52,083 bases of DNA from Rhizobiaceae bacterium. Its GTDB lineage: Bacteria > Pseudomonadota > Alphaproteobacteria > Rhizobiales > Rhizobiaceae. The translations under genes and the position numbers were made by a program. The notes beneath the pieces are model-generated. The model saw only the letters and a program-made list of their open reading frames with translations. It did not search any database and was not told the DNA's origin. The stretch is from contig JAESUH010000075.1 of the NCBI GenBank assembly GCA_016763155.1, positions 1 to 52,083 of the forward strand, written 5' to 3'. The number at the start of each line of letters is the position of its first letter. Within the stretch, counting starts at the first letter, position 1. Positions 34,479 to 43,866 of the stretch are shown piece after piece.

Positions 34479-37262
34479 ATGAGAGTTGCCAAATGGATAT
34501 TCATGTCGATCACCGGGCTTGTTATCATCGTATTGATCGCTGCCTGGCTGTTGCTAAGCAGTTCGATGTTTTCGAATTTAAGGCGTGATATAATCCAAAC
34601 TGCACTGTCTGAACAGATTGGCCAACCCCTGATAATTAACGACGATGTCAGGATCAGCATTGCCAGAATGGCGACGATCTATCTGGGTGGCGTCATCATA
34701 CCCAGTGAAAACATAGAAAATGTCGAGTTGGCAAAATTAGAAACGGCCTCGTTCAAGCTGGACCTAATTGGCTTGCTATACGGTAAATTCAATATCAATG
34801 ATCTCGATATCTCGAAATTACATGTAAACCTCATCACCGAAGATAACCGGACCACCAGTTGGTCAGAAAAAGATAACCCACCATCAAAGGAGAGTGAGGG
34901 TTCGCAGAGCGAGAGCGATGTCACTTTGGACAGCGTTGTTGAGTCAAATCCCGATATTTTTCGATTTCTGAGTGACAAGTCTGTAGATTTCAAAGATATC
35001 CGCCTCACGGTTTCGAACAAGTGGACCGGCTTTGAGTTTGCCTTCATCCTTGAACAACTGCTTCTTGAACAATTGGAAGGCGGAGCAATCGTATCGCTGT
35101 CGAGCAATGGCACGGTTAACGAACAGGATTTTGCAATTAACGGCACCTTCCCAAGTGCAGCAGAATTCATGGCCAAGGCAACAATCGGTGGGTCTGTTCT
35201 AGACATCATAGGCACACCATATCCGAAGGAAAAAGGTCCTGGATTTACCGCGGCAGCTGTTTTCGATTCCGGCTCAATTGGCGACCTTCTTGAAGGGCTT
35301 GGTTTGAAGCGCTCGGTCGATGGCGTGGGAATACTCAACGTCAATCTTACCGGCCATCCCGGAACGCTTGCAATTTCAGACCTCGACACGAAAATCGAAT
35401 TTGAGAAGGGGCAGTCATTTACGATTACGGGCAAGATCGATAATGTTTTGAAAATGGCTGGCGTGAATGTCGAGTTTAAAACCAGGCTACAACCAGCCGA
35501 TACCGTTCTGGCTAAGGCTACAAGCCTGAAGGAAACCAAGGTCGCCGAAATCAATGGTCGGTTGGCCAGTGTGGACGATGGTCTTGAATTGGTAAACCTT
35601 CATATTATTACCAATTCTTTCCAGCCCAAATTTCGCAACCTTGGGCCAGTCTCTGTCGGGCGATTTTTCAGGACAAAAGATGGCGAACTAAGCCTGTTGG
35701 ATGTCAAACTGCAAGTTGGACCATTAGCAGCGCCCTATGTGAAGGCAGAAGGAGATATTCGCGACATATTCGGATTAAAAGGCATTGCTTTTGACGGTGA
35801 ATTAGCCGCTTCAGCAGATATTTTACTCAAAGGGCTCGACCCGAAACGGGTTGCTGAATTTGGCTCGGTGAAGGCTGAATTCAGCGTATCTGACAAATCC
35901 GGCGACATGTCGTTAACCCACTTCAAGGGCTACTCCCATGGTTCCGATCTTTGGTCATTAAATGCAGAACTCTCTGTTGCCGATCTGGCCAAGCTGAGCG
36001 ATTTGGACTTTACCTTCGATCTTGATGTATCCGATGGCGCACGGTTCCTCGGAGCCCTTAACATGAAACCGATAAATACCGGTGCCATCAGTTTTGCGGG
36101 TCAAATCAAAGGCAATGGCCTGGACATTGCCACCGAAGCAAAGGTGAACATCGCCAACTCACGGATAGACGCAACTTTGAGCAGCAAGGAAGTGAATGAA
36201 GAATTTGTTGTTCGTGGTGGCATGAAAAGCGCCCAGATTGACATTACGAGCTTGCGCAATGTTGTTGCCGCAGCTGTGCAGCTACAATACTTTTTCTCTA
36301 AATCGAAAAACGCGAAGCCAAAAGGCGAAATCAAACCATTGGTGATCGAAACGAAACCAAAAGAAAAACAGGTCAAAGCGAAAGATAAGCCAAAAATTCG
36401 CCCGTTAGTTCTCAAGGAACCGGCAACTGATGTTAAACTCGTTTCCGGGAAAAAACTCATGGACCGGCTGGACCTCGAATTCGGAATTCATATCGCCAAG
36501 ATTATCGGCCAGGAAGGGATTTCGGCTATTCATAGCGATCTTGTCTTGAAAGATAACAAACTGAAAGCCGGGCCAATTGAAGTTACCTATGGCGGCGGTT
36601 CGTTCAAGGCTGATGTGGCTATGGATTTGAAAAACAAACCCGGTATTGCCAGGATTACGGGTTCAACCAGCGGTTGGGATTTTGGCAAAATACTCGATTC
36701 AGTCGGCCTTGGCATCGAAGCGCATGGTAATCTCAATGGCACTTTCGACATCGCAGGCAACATTTCATCAGCCAAGAAATTCATGAATTCGATGACCGGC
36801 AATGCCAAGATTACAATGAAAGACGGAAATATCGCAACCAGTCTACTTGATCTCTCTGGACTTGGGGTATTCAAGTGGCTCTTTTCCGAGGAACTCCGGC
36901 AGGGTTACACCGATATCGTTTGTGTTAGCGCGCCGGTCAGCGTGAAATCAGGAGGCGTTTCGACCGAAGCAATCGTCATTGAAACGAAAACTATTCAGAT
37001 GGTCGTTCGAGGGCAAGTAAATTGGCTGGATGACACCATCTCTATTCGCGCCGAACCAAGGCCGGTTGGGAAACCACTGCATCGAAGCGCTTTTCCATTC
37101 GAGGTGAATGGAAAGCTTTCAAAACCAAAATTTAAGCTGATTATGTTGGGTATCCCTCCCAAAAGGGGGGCATGGCTATCGACGAAATCAAAACCACAAC
37201 CAGCACGCGTTCCATGCGTTGTTGATGGAACTGAACCAACGAATTTGGAGGCCGCCAAGTGA
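34479..37262 (+). CDS. AsmA-family protein
   Basis: A 927-residue envelope protein. One N-terminal membrane helix (about residues 4-27) anchors a long beta-rich periplasmic region. The C-terminal AsmA_2-type domain is recognisable (GSTSGWDFGKILDSVGLG, GNLNGTFDIAGN, SMTGNAKITMKDGNIATSLLDL). A Lys/Pro-rich linker lies near residue 620-650 (KPKEKQVKAKDKPKIRP). AsmA-like proteins are thought to form bridges that carry phospholipid between the two membranes. The ATG at 34479 is chosen; a GTG three codons upstream is the alternative. It follows the small periplasmic protein gene by 30 bases. Confidence 0.85.
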   Translation: MRVAKWIFMSITGLVIIVLIAAWLLLSSSMFSNLRRDIIQTALSEQIGQPLIINDDVRISIARMATIYLGGVIIPSENIENVELAKLETASFKLDLIGLLYGKFNINDLDISKLHVNLITEDNRTTSWSEKDNPPSKESEGSQSESDVTLDSVVESNPDIFRFLSDKSVDFKDIRLTVSNKWTGFEFAFILEQLLLEQLEGGAIVSLSSNGTVNEQDFAINGTFPSAAEFMAKATIGGSVLDIIGTPYPKEKGPGFTAAAVFDSGSIGDLLEGLGLKRSVDGVGILNVNLTGHPGTLAISDLDTKIEFEKGQSFTITGKIDNVLKMAGVNVEFKTRLQPADTVLAKATSLKETKVAEINGRLASVDDGLELVNLHIITNSFQPKFRNLGPVSVGRFFRTKDGELSLLDVKLQVGPLAAPYVKAEGDIRDIFGLKGIAFDGELAASADILLKGLDPKRVAEFGSVKAEFSVSDKSGDMSLTHFKGYSHGSDLWSLNAELSVADLAKLSDLDFTFDLDVSDGARFLGALNMKPINTGAISFAGQIKGNGLDIATEAKVNIANSRIDATLSSKEVNEEFVVRGGMKSAQIDITSLRNVVAAAVQLQYFFSKSKNAKPKGEIKPLVIETKPKEKQVKAKDKPKIRPLVLKEPATDVKLVSGKKLMDRLDLEFGIHIAKIIGQEGISAIHSDLVLKDNKLKAGPIEVTYGGGSFKADVAMDLKNKPGIARITGSTSGWDFGKILDSVGLGIEAHGNLNGTFDIAGNISSAKKFMNSMTGNAKITMKDGNIATSLLDLSGLGVFKWLFSEELRQGYTDIVCVSAPVSVKSGGVSTEAIVIETKTIQMVVRGQVNWLDDTISIRAEPRPVGKPLHRSAFPFEVNGKLSKPKFKLIMLGIPPKRGAWLSTKSKPQPARVPCVVDGTEPTNLEAAK

Positions 37263-37270
37263 AATTAAAA

Positions 37271-37321
37271 CCGGTTCAACTTCTGGATTTAAGCGAAAAC
37301 CCATTAGTGAAGCTGAACCGG
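37271..37321 (+). repeat. Long hairpin just after the AsmA gene
   Basis: Arms 37271-37283 and 37309-37321 pair at 12 of 13 positions (one A-C mismatch) around a 25-base loop, nine bases after the AsmA stop. There is no U-tract, so a Rho-independent terminator is not supported. It may protect the 3' end of the message. Confidence 0.4.
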
Positions 37322-37531
37322 CCTTCGCCCCCAGAATTGCGGCGCAGGGTGCCGCAACTGGAACCACAAGAATACTTGTAGTAAGCCTTAATATAGGTAC
37401 AGGCGTTACATATTTCTTACGAATTGAAGCCAAATTGTCACTACCTCACGACAATTGAAGTTGGTATGGTTGTATTCTGGATGTTGAAGGGGAGTTGCAG
37501 CTGTTATCCTTGACAATAGGAGAAGAGAAGA

Positions 37532-38542
37532 ATGCCCAAAATACCAACAACAAGAACAATTGGCGCGAAGGCTGTTATTCAGGAGCTAAAACGGCAATTT
37601 CTTGATGTAGATAAAATTGCGAAAGCGGCTGGTCTGGATGTGGCAACCATAAACCGTGAAGACGGATGGATACCGTTCGTGAAATTTGCAGCTCTAATTG
37701 ATATTGCAGCGCAGGAAACCGGTGAAGAATTCTTTGGCCTGAAACTGGCAAATTCCTCTGATCCCCGCGATTTGGGAGTGCTGGGTTACATCGGACTTTC
37801 ATCCCATACACTGGGTGACGCTCTCATTAATTTGGAACGCTATTTAGCAATTATCACGGATGCCTCACGCATAGAGATGTCGGTGGCTGGTGATTTTGTA
37901 GATGTTCGCTTCAAATATGCAGAAGCGTCATTTGCCAGTTATAGACAGGCAGTGGAATTTGGAGCTGGCGTCTTGGTAAGAGCTTATCAGTTCTTCACTG
38001 ATTGCGAGATCATTCCAGCCAAAATTGAATTCGTGCATCACAGTAATGGCGACCCTCAGGAGTACACAAAATTATTGGGGTGTCCCGTAACATTTGGTGA
38101 AAAGAACGTTCAAATCGTGCTCAATCGCAGTGATGTTGCCACCCCAATTGCGACAACGGATTATAGATTACTGCGTATTCTTACGGATCTTGGTGATGAC
38201 ATATTGCAAAAAAATACACACGGGAAACCCGAACATATTATTAAACTGGAACGCCATATCGTCGACCTGTTACCCAAAGGGCAGGCTAAAGCAAAAATTG
38301 TTGCTGTTGAAATGGGTATGAGCGAGCGCTCACTTGTTCGCAATCTTGCGGAGATGGAAACCAGCTTTAGCGAAATCCTCAATCGCCTGCGTCATGAGCT
38401 TGCATTGCGCTATCTTAGCCAGCCCGAATTAAACCTGACACAAGTGTCGTTTTTGCTGGGTTATGCAAACCCAAGTGCATTTAGCACAGCCTTTAAACGG
38501 ACAACGGGTATTGCGCCAAAGGATATGAGAGCATCGGCATAA
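37532..38542 (+). CDS. AraC-family regulator with Arabinose_bd-type sensor domain
   Basis: A 336-residue regulator. The N-terminal two thirds match the Arabinose_bd/OruR-like sensor (DGWIPFVKFAALIDIAAQETGEEFFGL region, LGVLGYIGLSSHTLGDAL). The C-terminus is an AraC helix-turn-helix pair (KAKIVAVEMGMSERSLVRNL and LTQVSFLLGYANPSAFSTAFKRTTGIAP in two parts). A strong AGGAGAAGAG precedes the ATG. The sensed molecule is unknown. Targets could include its neighbours, but no operator is evident. Confidence 0.92.
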   Translation: MPKIPTTRTIGAKAVIQELKRQFLDVDKIAKAAGLDVATINREDGWIPFVKFAALIDIAAQETGEEFFGLKLANSSDPRDLGVLGYIGLSSHTLGDALINLERYLAIITDASRIEMSVAGDFVDVRFKYAEASFASYRQAVEFGAGVLVRAYQFFTDCEIIPAKIEFVHHSNGDPQEYTKLLGCPVTFGEKNVQIVLNRSDVATPIATTDYRLLRILTDLGDDILQKNTHGKPEHIIKLERHIVDLLPKGQAKAKIVAVEMGMSERSLVRNLAEMETSFSEILNRLRHELALRYLSQPELNLTQVSFLLGYANPSAFSTAFKRTTGIAPKDMRASA

Positions 38543-38677
38543 CTGCATAGCCTGCGGCCATCCCACGACTATTCCCTGTAACTAAAATTGTAACCAGTTT
38601 CGTCGCTGTTTCTTCAGTTGTTAGCGATATCCTGCTCAAGCTAAGCAGCCGTCACTGAACAGAACTGAGATACAAAA

Positions 38678-38962
38678 ATGTTGCATTACAATAATTTTAG
38701 CAATTTGGATTCTGCAAATTTACATGAGCTGGAAACAGTTTCATCCCTGCAAGCGGTCTATGAACATATTGCAGGTGATCCGATCCTGCGCTCATGTATA
38801 TTCGACGTAAGCCTTGATGAGGATGTCTTAGTGATCTTGTGTCGTGATAGCGGAAAAAATGCAGTTGTGAAAACAGCAATCGAGCGGCATTGGAATGGCA
38901 GTGTTGAGATATATTGTCCTAACGACGTGGTAACCGGTTCCACTGCTTCGGCAACCAACTGA
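38678..38962 (+). CDS. Small hypothetical protein
   Basis: A 94-residue, acidic, probably cytoplasmic protein without signal or membrane segment. It has a short alpha/beta pattern (SSLQAVYEHIAGD, FDVSLDEDVLVILCRD, AVVKTAIERHWNG) and two Cys residues. GAACTGAGA lies upstream of the ATG at moderate spacing. No family is recognised. It follows the AraC gene by 135 bases and may be under its control. Confidence 0.55.
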   Translation: MLHYNNFSNLDSANLHELETVSSLQAVYEHIAGDPILRSCIFDVSLDEDVLVILCRDSGKNAVVKTAIERHWNGSVEIYCPNDVVTGSTASATN

Positions 38963-38999
38963 CGCAAGTGATGGCGTTTTTTCGCGCCGTAACAAATAA

Positions 39000-40022
39000 T
39001 CAAATAATGAAGTTGTAAGTGCGTTCAAATACCCAGAACATGGCTATGGAACCAATGAGATATGCGGCAGGAAATGCTGCAATAGATATTAATTCCCAGA
39101 GGGCAAATTTTCGTTCTCTCCGTGCAAGCAAATAATTGGCAATGAAAAACAGCCCAATCACGCAAGCAACAAATGTCAGCTGACCAAGCTCCACCCCGAC
39201 ATTGAAAAACAGAAGCGCCAGTGGAATTGCATGTTGGGGTAATCCAATCTCACTCAAGGCACCGGCAAATCCGAACCCATGAAGAAGGCCAAACAGAAAA
39301 GCTATCACCCATGGCATTCGGGTAGCGATACTTGGTTTTCCCTGATGCATTTGCAAAATCTCGACGGCCACAAACACAATGCTCAGGACAATCAGCACCT
39401 CAATCAGCGACGGGGGCATGTTTACCCAGCCAAATGAAGCCGCCACGAGCGTAACACTGTGAGCGAGTGTGAAAGTCGTAATGGCTGCCACAAGTCGGCG
39501 CCAACTGCCAACAAGAAAGAGCAGAGCCAGAACAAACAATAAATGATCATAGCCCGAAAGAATGTGCTCAAAACCGAGAACAAGATAGGTCGTAGAAACT
39601 TCGACCCAACTTGATTTAGATTTTATCACAAAAGTCGAATCTGAAGGCGTGAGGCGTTGGGTTTGTCCTGTACCGTCAGCGCGTATTACCCGGACAATTG
39701 CCTCGCTTCTCGTTTTCTCAAGCCCAGTAACGAGAATTTTTCTGTTCACCAGATCACTGCCGCATTTGAGGTGCCAGCGCTCCAGGAAAGCACCGTTTAC
39801 CAGACGGGATCCGCGATTGCTTTCCACGCATATTTTTGGAAATTCAACATGAACCGCAAGCCTCTGTGTCCCTTTTGCTGGAACTTTTAGCAATATGGCC
39901 CAGATATTTTGGGATAACTCGGAAATTTCAAGATAGTTGGGGCGTATCCCATCTGCCTGTGCCACAGGGGGGGAGAATTGTAGCCAGATGACGGCCAGGA
40001 TGAGGATGCGCAATATTTTCAT
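39000..40022 (-). CDS. HupE/UreJ-family membrane protein with periplasmic N-domain
   Basis: A 340-residue protein. A Sec signal (to VAQA, residue 23) is followed by a periplasmic beta domain of about 130 residues (VHVEFPKICVESNRG, KILVTGLEKTRSEAIVRV). Six or so membrane helices follow with the HupE/UreJ_2 motifs EHILSGYDHLLFVLAL, FTLAHSVTL and LFGLLHGFGFAGAL. The conserved His/Asp residues suggest a metal-transport role; nickel or cobalt transport is known for some HupE/UreJ proteins, but not for this long subfamily. It ends the DUF3604/PpiC gene block and lies 16 bases after the isomerase gene. Confidence 0.88.
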   Translation of the reverse strand: MKILRILILAVIWLQFSPPVAQADGIRPNYLEISELSQNIWAILLKVPAKGTQRLAVHVEFPKICVESNRGSRLVNGAFLERWHLKCGSDLVNRKILVTGLEKTRSEAIVRVIRADGTGQTQRLTPSDSTFVIKSKSSWVEVSTTYLVLGFEHILSGYDHLLFVLALLFLVGSWRRLVAAITTFTLAHSVTLVAASFGWVNMPPSLIEVLIVLSIVFVAVEILQMHQGKPSIATRMPWVIAFLFGLLHGFGFAGALSEIGLPQHAIPLALLFFNVGVELGQLTFVACVIGLFFIANYLLARRERKFALWELISIAAFPAAYLIGSIAMFWVFERTYNFII

Positions 40023-40038
40023 AATTCGGCGATTACCT

Positions 40039-40935
40039 TCAAGGACTGTCCTGATTGGTGGTCATGATCTCCACATCGTATTGATCTCTGAACGCTTGAA
40101 AAACCAGTTTATTGTTTTCTTTTCGTTGCTTATCGCGCCACTCTCTTTCCACCGTTTTACGAACTATCGCCAATGTGGGTGGTGCGGAGGGAACAAGTTC
40201 ATCGATATAAATGAGGTGCAATCCAAATCCTGATTTCGTCGGCCCGGCCCATTGCTTTACCGGTAGAGAAAACAGGCTATTGGCAAATTCCTGCCCAAAC
40301 AGTTTGGCAATATCAAAAGGCGTCACATTATTCATTGCGCCTGGCAGCATCGTTGCATCCCCAAACGACTCCAAAGAAGTTTCTCCAGGCACGAGTCCTT
40401 TCAGGTTTTCTAGAGCGGATTTAGTGCGATCTTCGGCGCTATCTGATTTGTTGAACTTGAAATATACCTGAGTGAATGTAGCCCTTGGCGGGGTCAGGAA
40501 TTTCTCTTTGTTGGCTTCCAGATATTCTTGCAACATATCGTTTGATGGTGCAGGTGGCTCCATCAAATCACGGCTCAGAAAATCCATTTTCTGACGCAGA
40601 CGCCGCCTGATGACGGTGTCATTTTTGTCCAAACCAAGTTTCAACGCCTCGCGATACAGAATTTCCTCCTTCAGGTAATCCTGTATCATCCCATCCATCT
40701 CAATTTTTGTGGGTTTACGCATCCAGCTTCGTTCGTATGAAGCTGCAATGGTATTGATTATCCGGTTATCAATGACAATTCGGTTAGCATTTTCTTCCAC
40801 CGCAGGCTCACTGAAGAACTGAAAAGTAGAAAACAAAACAGCACCAATAACGACAAATTGAAACAATGGATCTTTAAAGACCCGTTCAAAGAACCCCCTA
40901 TTGTCGGTTTCCGTTGAAGGATCATGTTTAGCCAT
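40039..40935 (-). CDS. Membrane-anchored PpiC-type peptidyl-prolyl isomerase
   Basis: A 298-residue protein. One membrane helix near residues 27-45 (LFQFVVIGAVLFSTFQFF) is followed by a SurA-like helical chaperone part (KLGLDKNDTVIRRRLRQKMDFL). The parvulin domain comes next (PRATFTQVYFKFNK, FANSLFSLPVKQWAGPTKSGFGLHLIYIDEL in two parts). It probably helps fold envelope proteins such as the neighbouring beta-barrels. The start at 40935 (MAKHDPS) is preferred; an upstream in-frame start at 41004 would run through a 136-base gap that contains a hairpin. It lies 16 bases upstream of the HupE-like gene. Confidence 0.85.
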   Translation of the reverse strand: MAKHDPSTETDNRGFFERVFKDPLFQFVVIGAVLFSTFQFFSEPAVEENANRIVIDNRIINTIAASYERSWMRKPTKIEMDGMIQDYLKEEILYREALKLGLDKNDTVIRRRLRQKMDFLSRDLMEPPAPSNDMLQEYLEANKEKFLTPPRATFTQVYFKFNKSDSAEDRTKSALENLKGLVPGETSLESFGDATMLPGAMNNVTPFDIAKLFGQEFANSLFSLPVKQWAGPTKSGFGLHLIYIDELVPSAPPTLAIVRKTVEREWRDKQRKENNKLVFQAFRDQYDVEIMTTNQDSP

Positions 40936-40954
40936 ACTATTCGTTCCATAAATC

Positions 40955-40990
40955 AAACGGCCTTCAAATAAATATAGTAGAAGGCCGTTT
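40955..40990 (-). terminator. Intercistronic hairpin between DUF3604 gene and isomerase gene
   Basis: A perfect 11-bp inverted repeat (40955-40965 and 40980-40990) with a 14-base AT-rich loop. On the minus strand it is followed by GATTTAT, a weak U-tract; on the plus strand by TTAATTG. It may attenuate transcription between the DUF3604 gene and the isomerase/HupE pair. Confidence 0.5.
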
Positions 40991-41071
40991 TTAATTGTTA
41001 TCAAAGTGTTGGGATAACCTCAATACAGATATGCACTCAGGTTAAATAAACATCAAAACTGCTGACTGCGT

Positions 41072-42874
41072 TTAACCCTTTGGTTCATACCAAATTGGCG
41101 AACCCCAGGCGCGTTCCTGAATGGTTGCAGCAACGTCTTCCAGCAATGGAAGGTTGTTGCGTACAGCCTCATAGGTTGACCAGCGCGGGGTTGGAATTTC
41201 CAATACTCGCGCATAGTAGAATGCACCATCGGCAGGATTGAAATCCTTGTCTGTCCAGCTCCCCATGAGCACAGGCGTGCCAATATCATTGGTGTATAGC
41301 GCGGTTTTCAAATCAACGGTGTTTCCAACCGCTGGCAACTTTCCAGCTTGTGTCGCAACCCGCTCACCGGACCAGACAACGTCGATGATTATTTCATTCA
41401 GATCACCAAATTTATCCACCCAGCCTTTGATAATCTGGATACGATCCAGATTTGCACCATCAGGATCTTTTTCAGCGTAAACCGTGAAAGTTGGCGCAAC
41501 GCTCGACTGCACCAAATTTCCACCCATGGGAACACCATGCTGATAGCCCTGCGTAACCAATTGAGTGGCGTCCTTTGGAACAGCATTGAGACCAACGCCG
41601 CCAAACATCCGAACTTTAATACGCGGACCAGAGGTAACGAAGGTTTCCTTGCGTCTCATTGCATCCCAAATCCCAGCGCGGGTGTTTTCTGTTGCCCAAA
41701 CTCCGGTGATCGAACCGATGGATAGGTCTTTGCCATCGACCCAGCCGCCGACACCTTCGGTGCGGCGGCGTTCAACAGTGCCATCTTCTGGTCCGTGACC
41801 ACCAATGAAGGTGTCTTCAGCCACATCAGATGGCAAACCGTTGTGGCTATCCGTGCCGCCAACGAAACCATATTTGAACGGGTTAATACCCAGAGACTGT
41901 TCTTTCTGCAGGCCGACTTTCAAACCGCCCCGGACGAAATCTCGCGCAGAGAAGATGCGGCCAGAATTTTTCTGGATTGAATCTGCGTTTTCAAAATCGG
42001 CAAATTCATCCGCAGCCCAGAATTTTCTATGGACTTCTGAATTGCCCTTGATCTGCATCATTTCAATGAGCGGTTCAAAGTGTGCTCTTGTGCGGGCATA
42101 TTCAAGCGATAGCGGTTTACCGGTAGAATCCGTGTTTGGAAACATCCTGCCTTTGGATGCATTTGAATTATGCGAAATAGCTAATAGGTGACGGCCAGCA
42201 GCCTCTTGCGTGCGCATCCATTCCCATAGCTCTTCTTCCGTATTCACATCAAGATAGCTAATCGGTGATGCCGGTACATTGTCATCGCGAAACAGCACAT
42301 TTCTGTGCAGATTTGCGCCACCTGGGGCGCCAGACCACTCAAAGCCAATCATTGCGGTAAAAACATCAGGATCATTATGTTTTTCTGCTGCTTCAATCAT
42401 AATCTGCCAGGCACTTTTCACCGTGCTTGGCCCGGCGAAGAAGCTTGGGTGTTCAGGTTTGGCCGCGCCCCGGTTCACGGATAGAACATATTTGAAAAAC
42501 CACTGCTGTTTTTCTTTAAGCGTTTTGAGATTGCGCAAAGCTTTCAAATCTTCGTTGTCATAGCCTGGTGCGCCTTTAACAATCGTCGAATACATCTCGC
42601 CAATATATTCGGAATGATCCGTTACAGCTGCAAAATCCAGTGGACGTTTAAGCTGTTTTTTGACACCGTGAATTTCAAACGCTTCACCCTTGGCAAACCG
42701 ATAGGCCATGGATGGCGACATTCGATTATCGCCGATATAGGCATCAAGAGAATACATGGTGTGCACATGGGTTTCACCAAAATAGGCATTACGAAGAGGA
42801 TTCTCGTCCGCGTGACCCACCGAAACCATCATGGCCATAACGGCGATGGATGTGGATGAAAGTAGATTTTTCAT
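41072..42874 (-). CDS. DUF3604 protein, putative exported PHP-like metallo-hydrolase (paralogue 1)
   Basis: A 600-residue exported protein (signal peptide to about residue 22, GHA/DEN). It matches the DUF3604 family in length and motifs. Candidate metal ligands fall in the order seen in PHP phosphoesterases: His36-x-His38 (GETHVHT), Asp86-His87 (VTDHSEY), Glu179 (MIGFEW), His235-Asn236 (ISHNSN), Asp342-x-His344 (GGTDSHNG). The C-terminal part is beta-rich and ends AWGSPIWYEP. The PHP reading is inference from motifs; no activity is known for the family. A strong AAGGAAGAG precedes the ATG. The gene begins nine bases after the beta-barrel gene, so the two are co-transcribed. Confidence 0.9.
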   Translation of the reverse strand: MKNLLSSTSIAVMAMMVSVGHADENPLRNAYFGETHVHTMYSLDAYIGDNRMSPSMAYRFAKGEAFEIHGVKKQLKRPLDFAAVTDHSEYIGEMYSTIVKGAPGYDNEDLKALRNLKTLKEKQQWFFKYVLSVNRGAAKPEHPSFFAGPSTVKSAWQIMIEAAEKHNDPDVFTAMIGFEWSGAPGGANLHRNVLFRDDNVPASPISYLDVNTEEELWEWMRTQEAAGRHLLAISHNSNASKGRMFPNTDSTGKPLSLEYARTRAHFEPLIEMMQIKGNSEVHRKFWAADEFADFENADSIQKNSGRIFSARDFVRGGLKVGLQKEQSLGINPFKYGFVGGTDSHNGLPSDVAEDTFIGGHGPEDGTVERRRTEGVGGWVDGKDLSIGSITGVWATENTRAGIWDAMRRKETFVTSGPRIKVRMFGGVGLNAVPKDATQLVTQGYQHGVPMGGNLVQSSVAPTFTVYAEKDPDGANLDRIQIIKGWVDKFGDLNEIIIDVVWSGERVATQAGKLPAVGNTVDLKTALYTNDIGTPVLMGSWTDKDFNPADGAFYYARVLEIPTPRWSTYEAVRNNLPLLEDVAATIQERAWGSPIWYEPKG

Positions 42875-42883
42875 TTCTCTTCC

Positions 42884-43672
42884 TTACTTGCTTGGTACCA
42901 ATAATTTCATTGTGAATTGAATTTTATCGCTAGGAGCGACGCCTGTATCATAAAAATTTCGCTCATAAGAACCGATGAACTGAACTCTGTGTTTGCCGAT
43001 CTTGACCAATTTTGCCAATTTGACGCCCAAGGGCAGACTGGTGAATTTGTTTTGTTCCCAGTCGTAATTGAAGGTCATTTCCGAGTTTCCAATACTCCAA
43101 CCATCTGGCAACGAATAATTGAAGATGGGCTGGATAATTGAAACATTCACATCAGGTCTGGAACTATCGCCAGCAACTGTAAAAATGTTCTGATTGAACA
43201 GGCCCCAAAGAATTTTATCGTGATGAGCTGTGAAACCAAATGCAGGACCAAGCCCCCATTTTTCAGTACTTATACCGCTTTCCCCGGTCGGCAATAATGC
43301 AACTGCCCCAACACCCCAACGTCCCCATGATTCATCAAACGTTGTCAGATTGAACAATGTGGCATCGTTAAAACCGGAAAGGCCACTGGGGCTTTTGGTG
43401 ACATAGGGAACCGTAAGCCGCGCGATATTATTATGACCAAGGACAGTGAAAGGAATCGCTGCGCGAAACTGCAAGGTATTACCTTTTGCAGAAGGCGCAT
43501 TGTAATAGTTTGGCGTGTAGAATTCTTGAAACTGAAAACTCATTATTGAAGCAGTCGGGTCGCTTGCTGCCTGGCTTAAAGACTGTTTTCCATCAGCAGT
43601 TTCCTGCGCTGAAGCAATGCTGGCAATTGCACAATAAATTACCAGCCCGCCCAAATATCTGAAAATTCCCAT
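42884..43672 (-). CDS. Putative outer-membrane beta-barrel (PF13557/MetA-type transporter)
   Basis: A 262-residue exported protein. The signal peptide ends near ASAQE (about residue 22). The rest shows alternating hydrophobic strands typical of a small beta-barrel of the 'phenol degradation MetA' group (FTVLGHNNIARLTVPYVTK, GVGAVALLPTGESGISTEKWGLGPAFGF in parts, VNVSIIQPIFNYSLPDG). It ends with a C-terminal strand IQFTMKLLVPSK rather than a clear aromatic residue. It is translated just before DUF3604 paralogue 1. The start at 43672 has GGAGGATAAGG upstream; a TTG at 43711 is not needed. Its solute is unknown. Confidence 0.72.
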   Translation of the reverse strand: MGIFRYLGGLVIYCAIASIASAQETADGKQSLSQAASDPTASIMSFQFQEFYTPNYYNAPSAKGNTLQFRAAIPFTVLGHNNIARLTVPYVTKSPSGLSGFNDATLFNLTTFDESWGRWGVGAVALLPTGESGISTEKWGLGPAFGFTAHHDKILWGLFNQNIFTVAGDSSRPDVNVSIIQPIFNYSLPDGWSIGNSEMTFNYDWEQNKFTSLPLGVKLAKLVKIGKHRVQFIGSYERNFYDTGVAPSDKIQFTMKLLVPSK

Positions 43673-43866
43673 TGCCTTATCCTCCCTTCCAACCACGTAA
43701 TTTATGTTCAAAAAGAGCCGTCATCCTCCCGAATTGGACAGCTAGTTAAAGGCGGTATCAGCGCCTGTATGGGTAAGAGTGTCTCTGGCAATATCTGCGA
43801 AAATGGCATTCATTGGCTGGATTTGCATTGTTGCTCAGATACACTTTCGCTACCCAGTCTAGCCGC

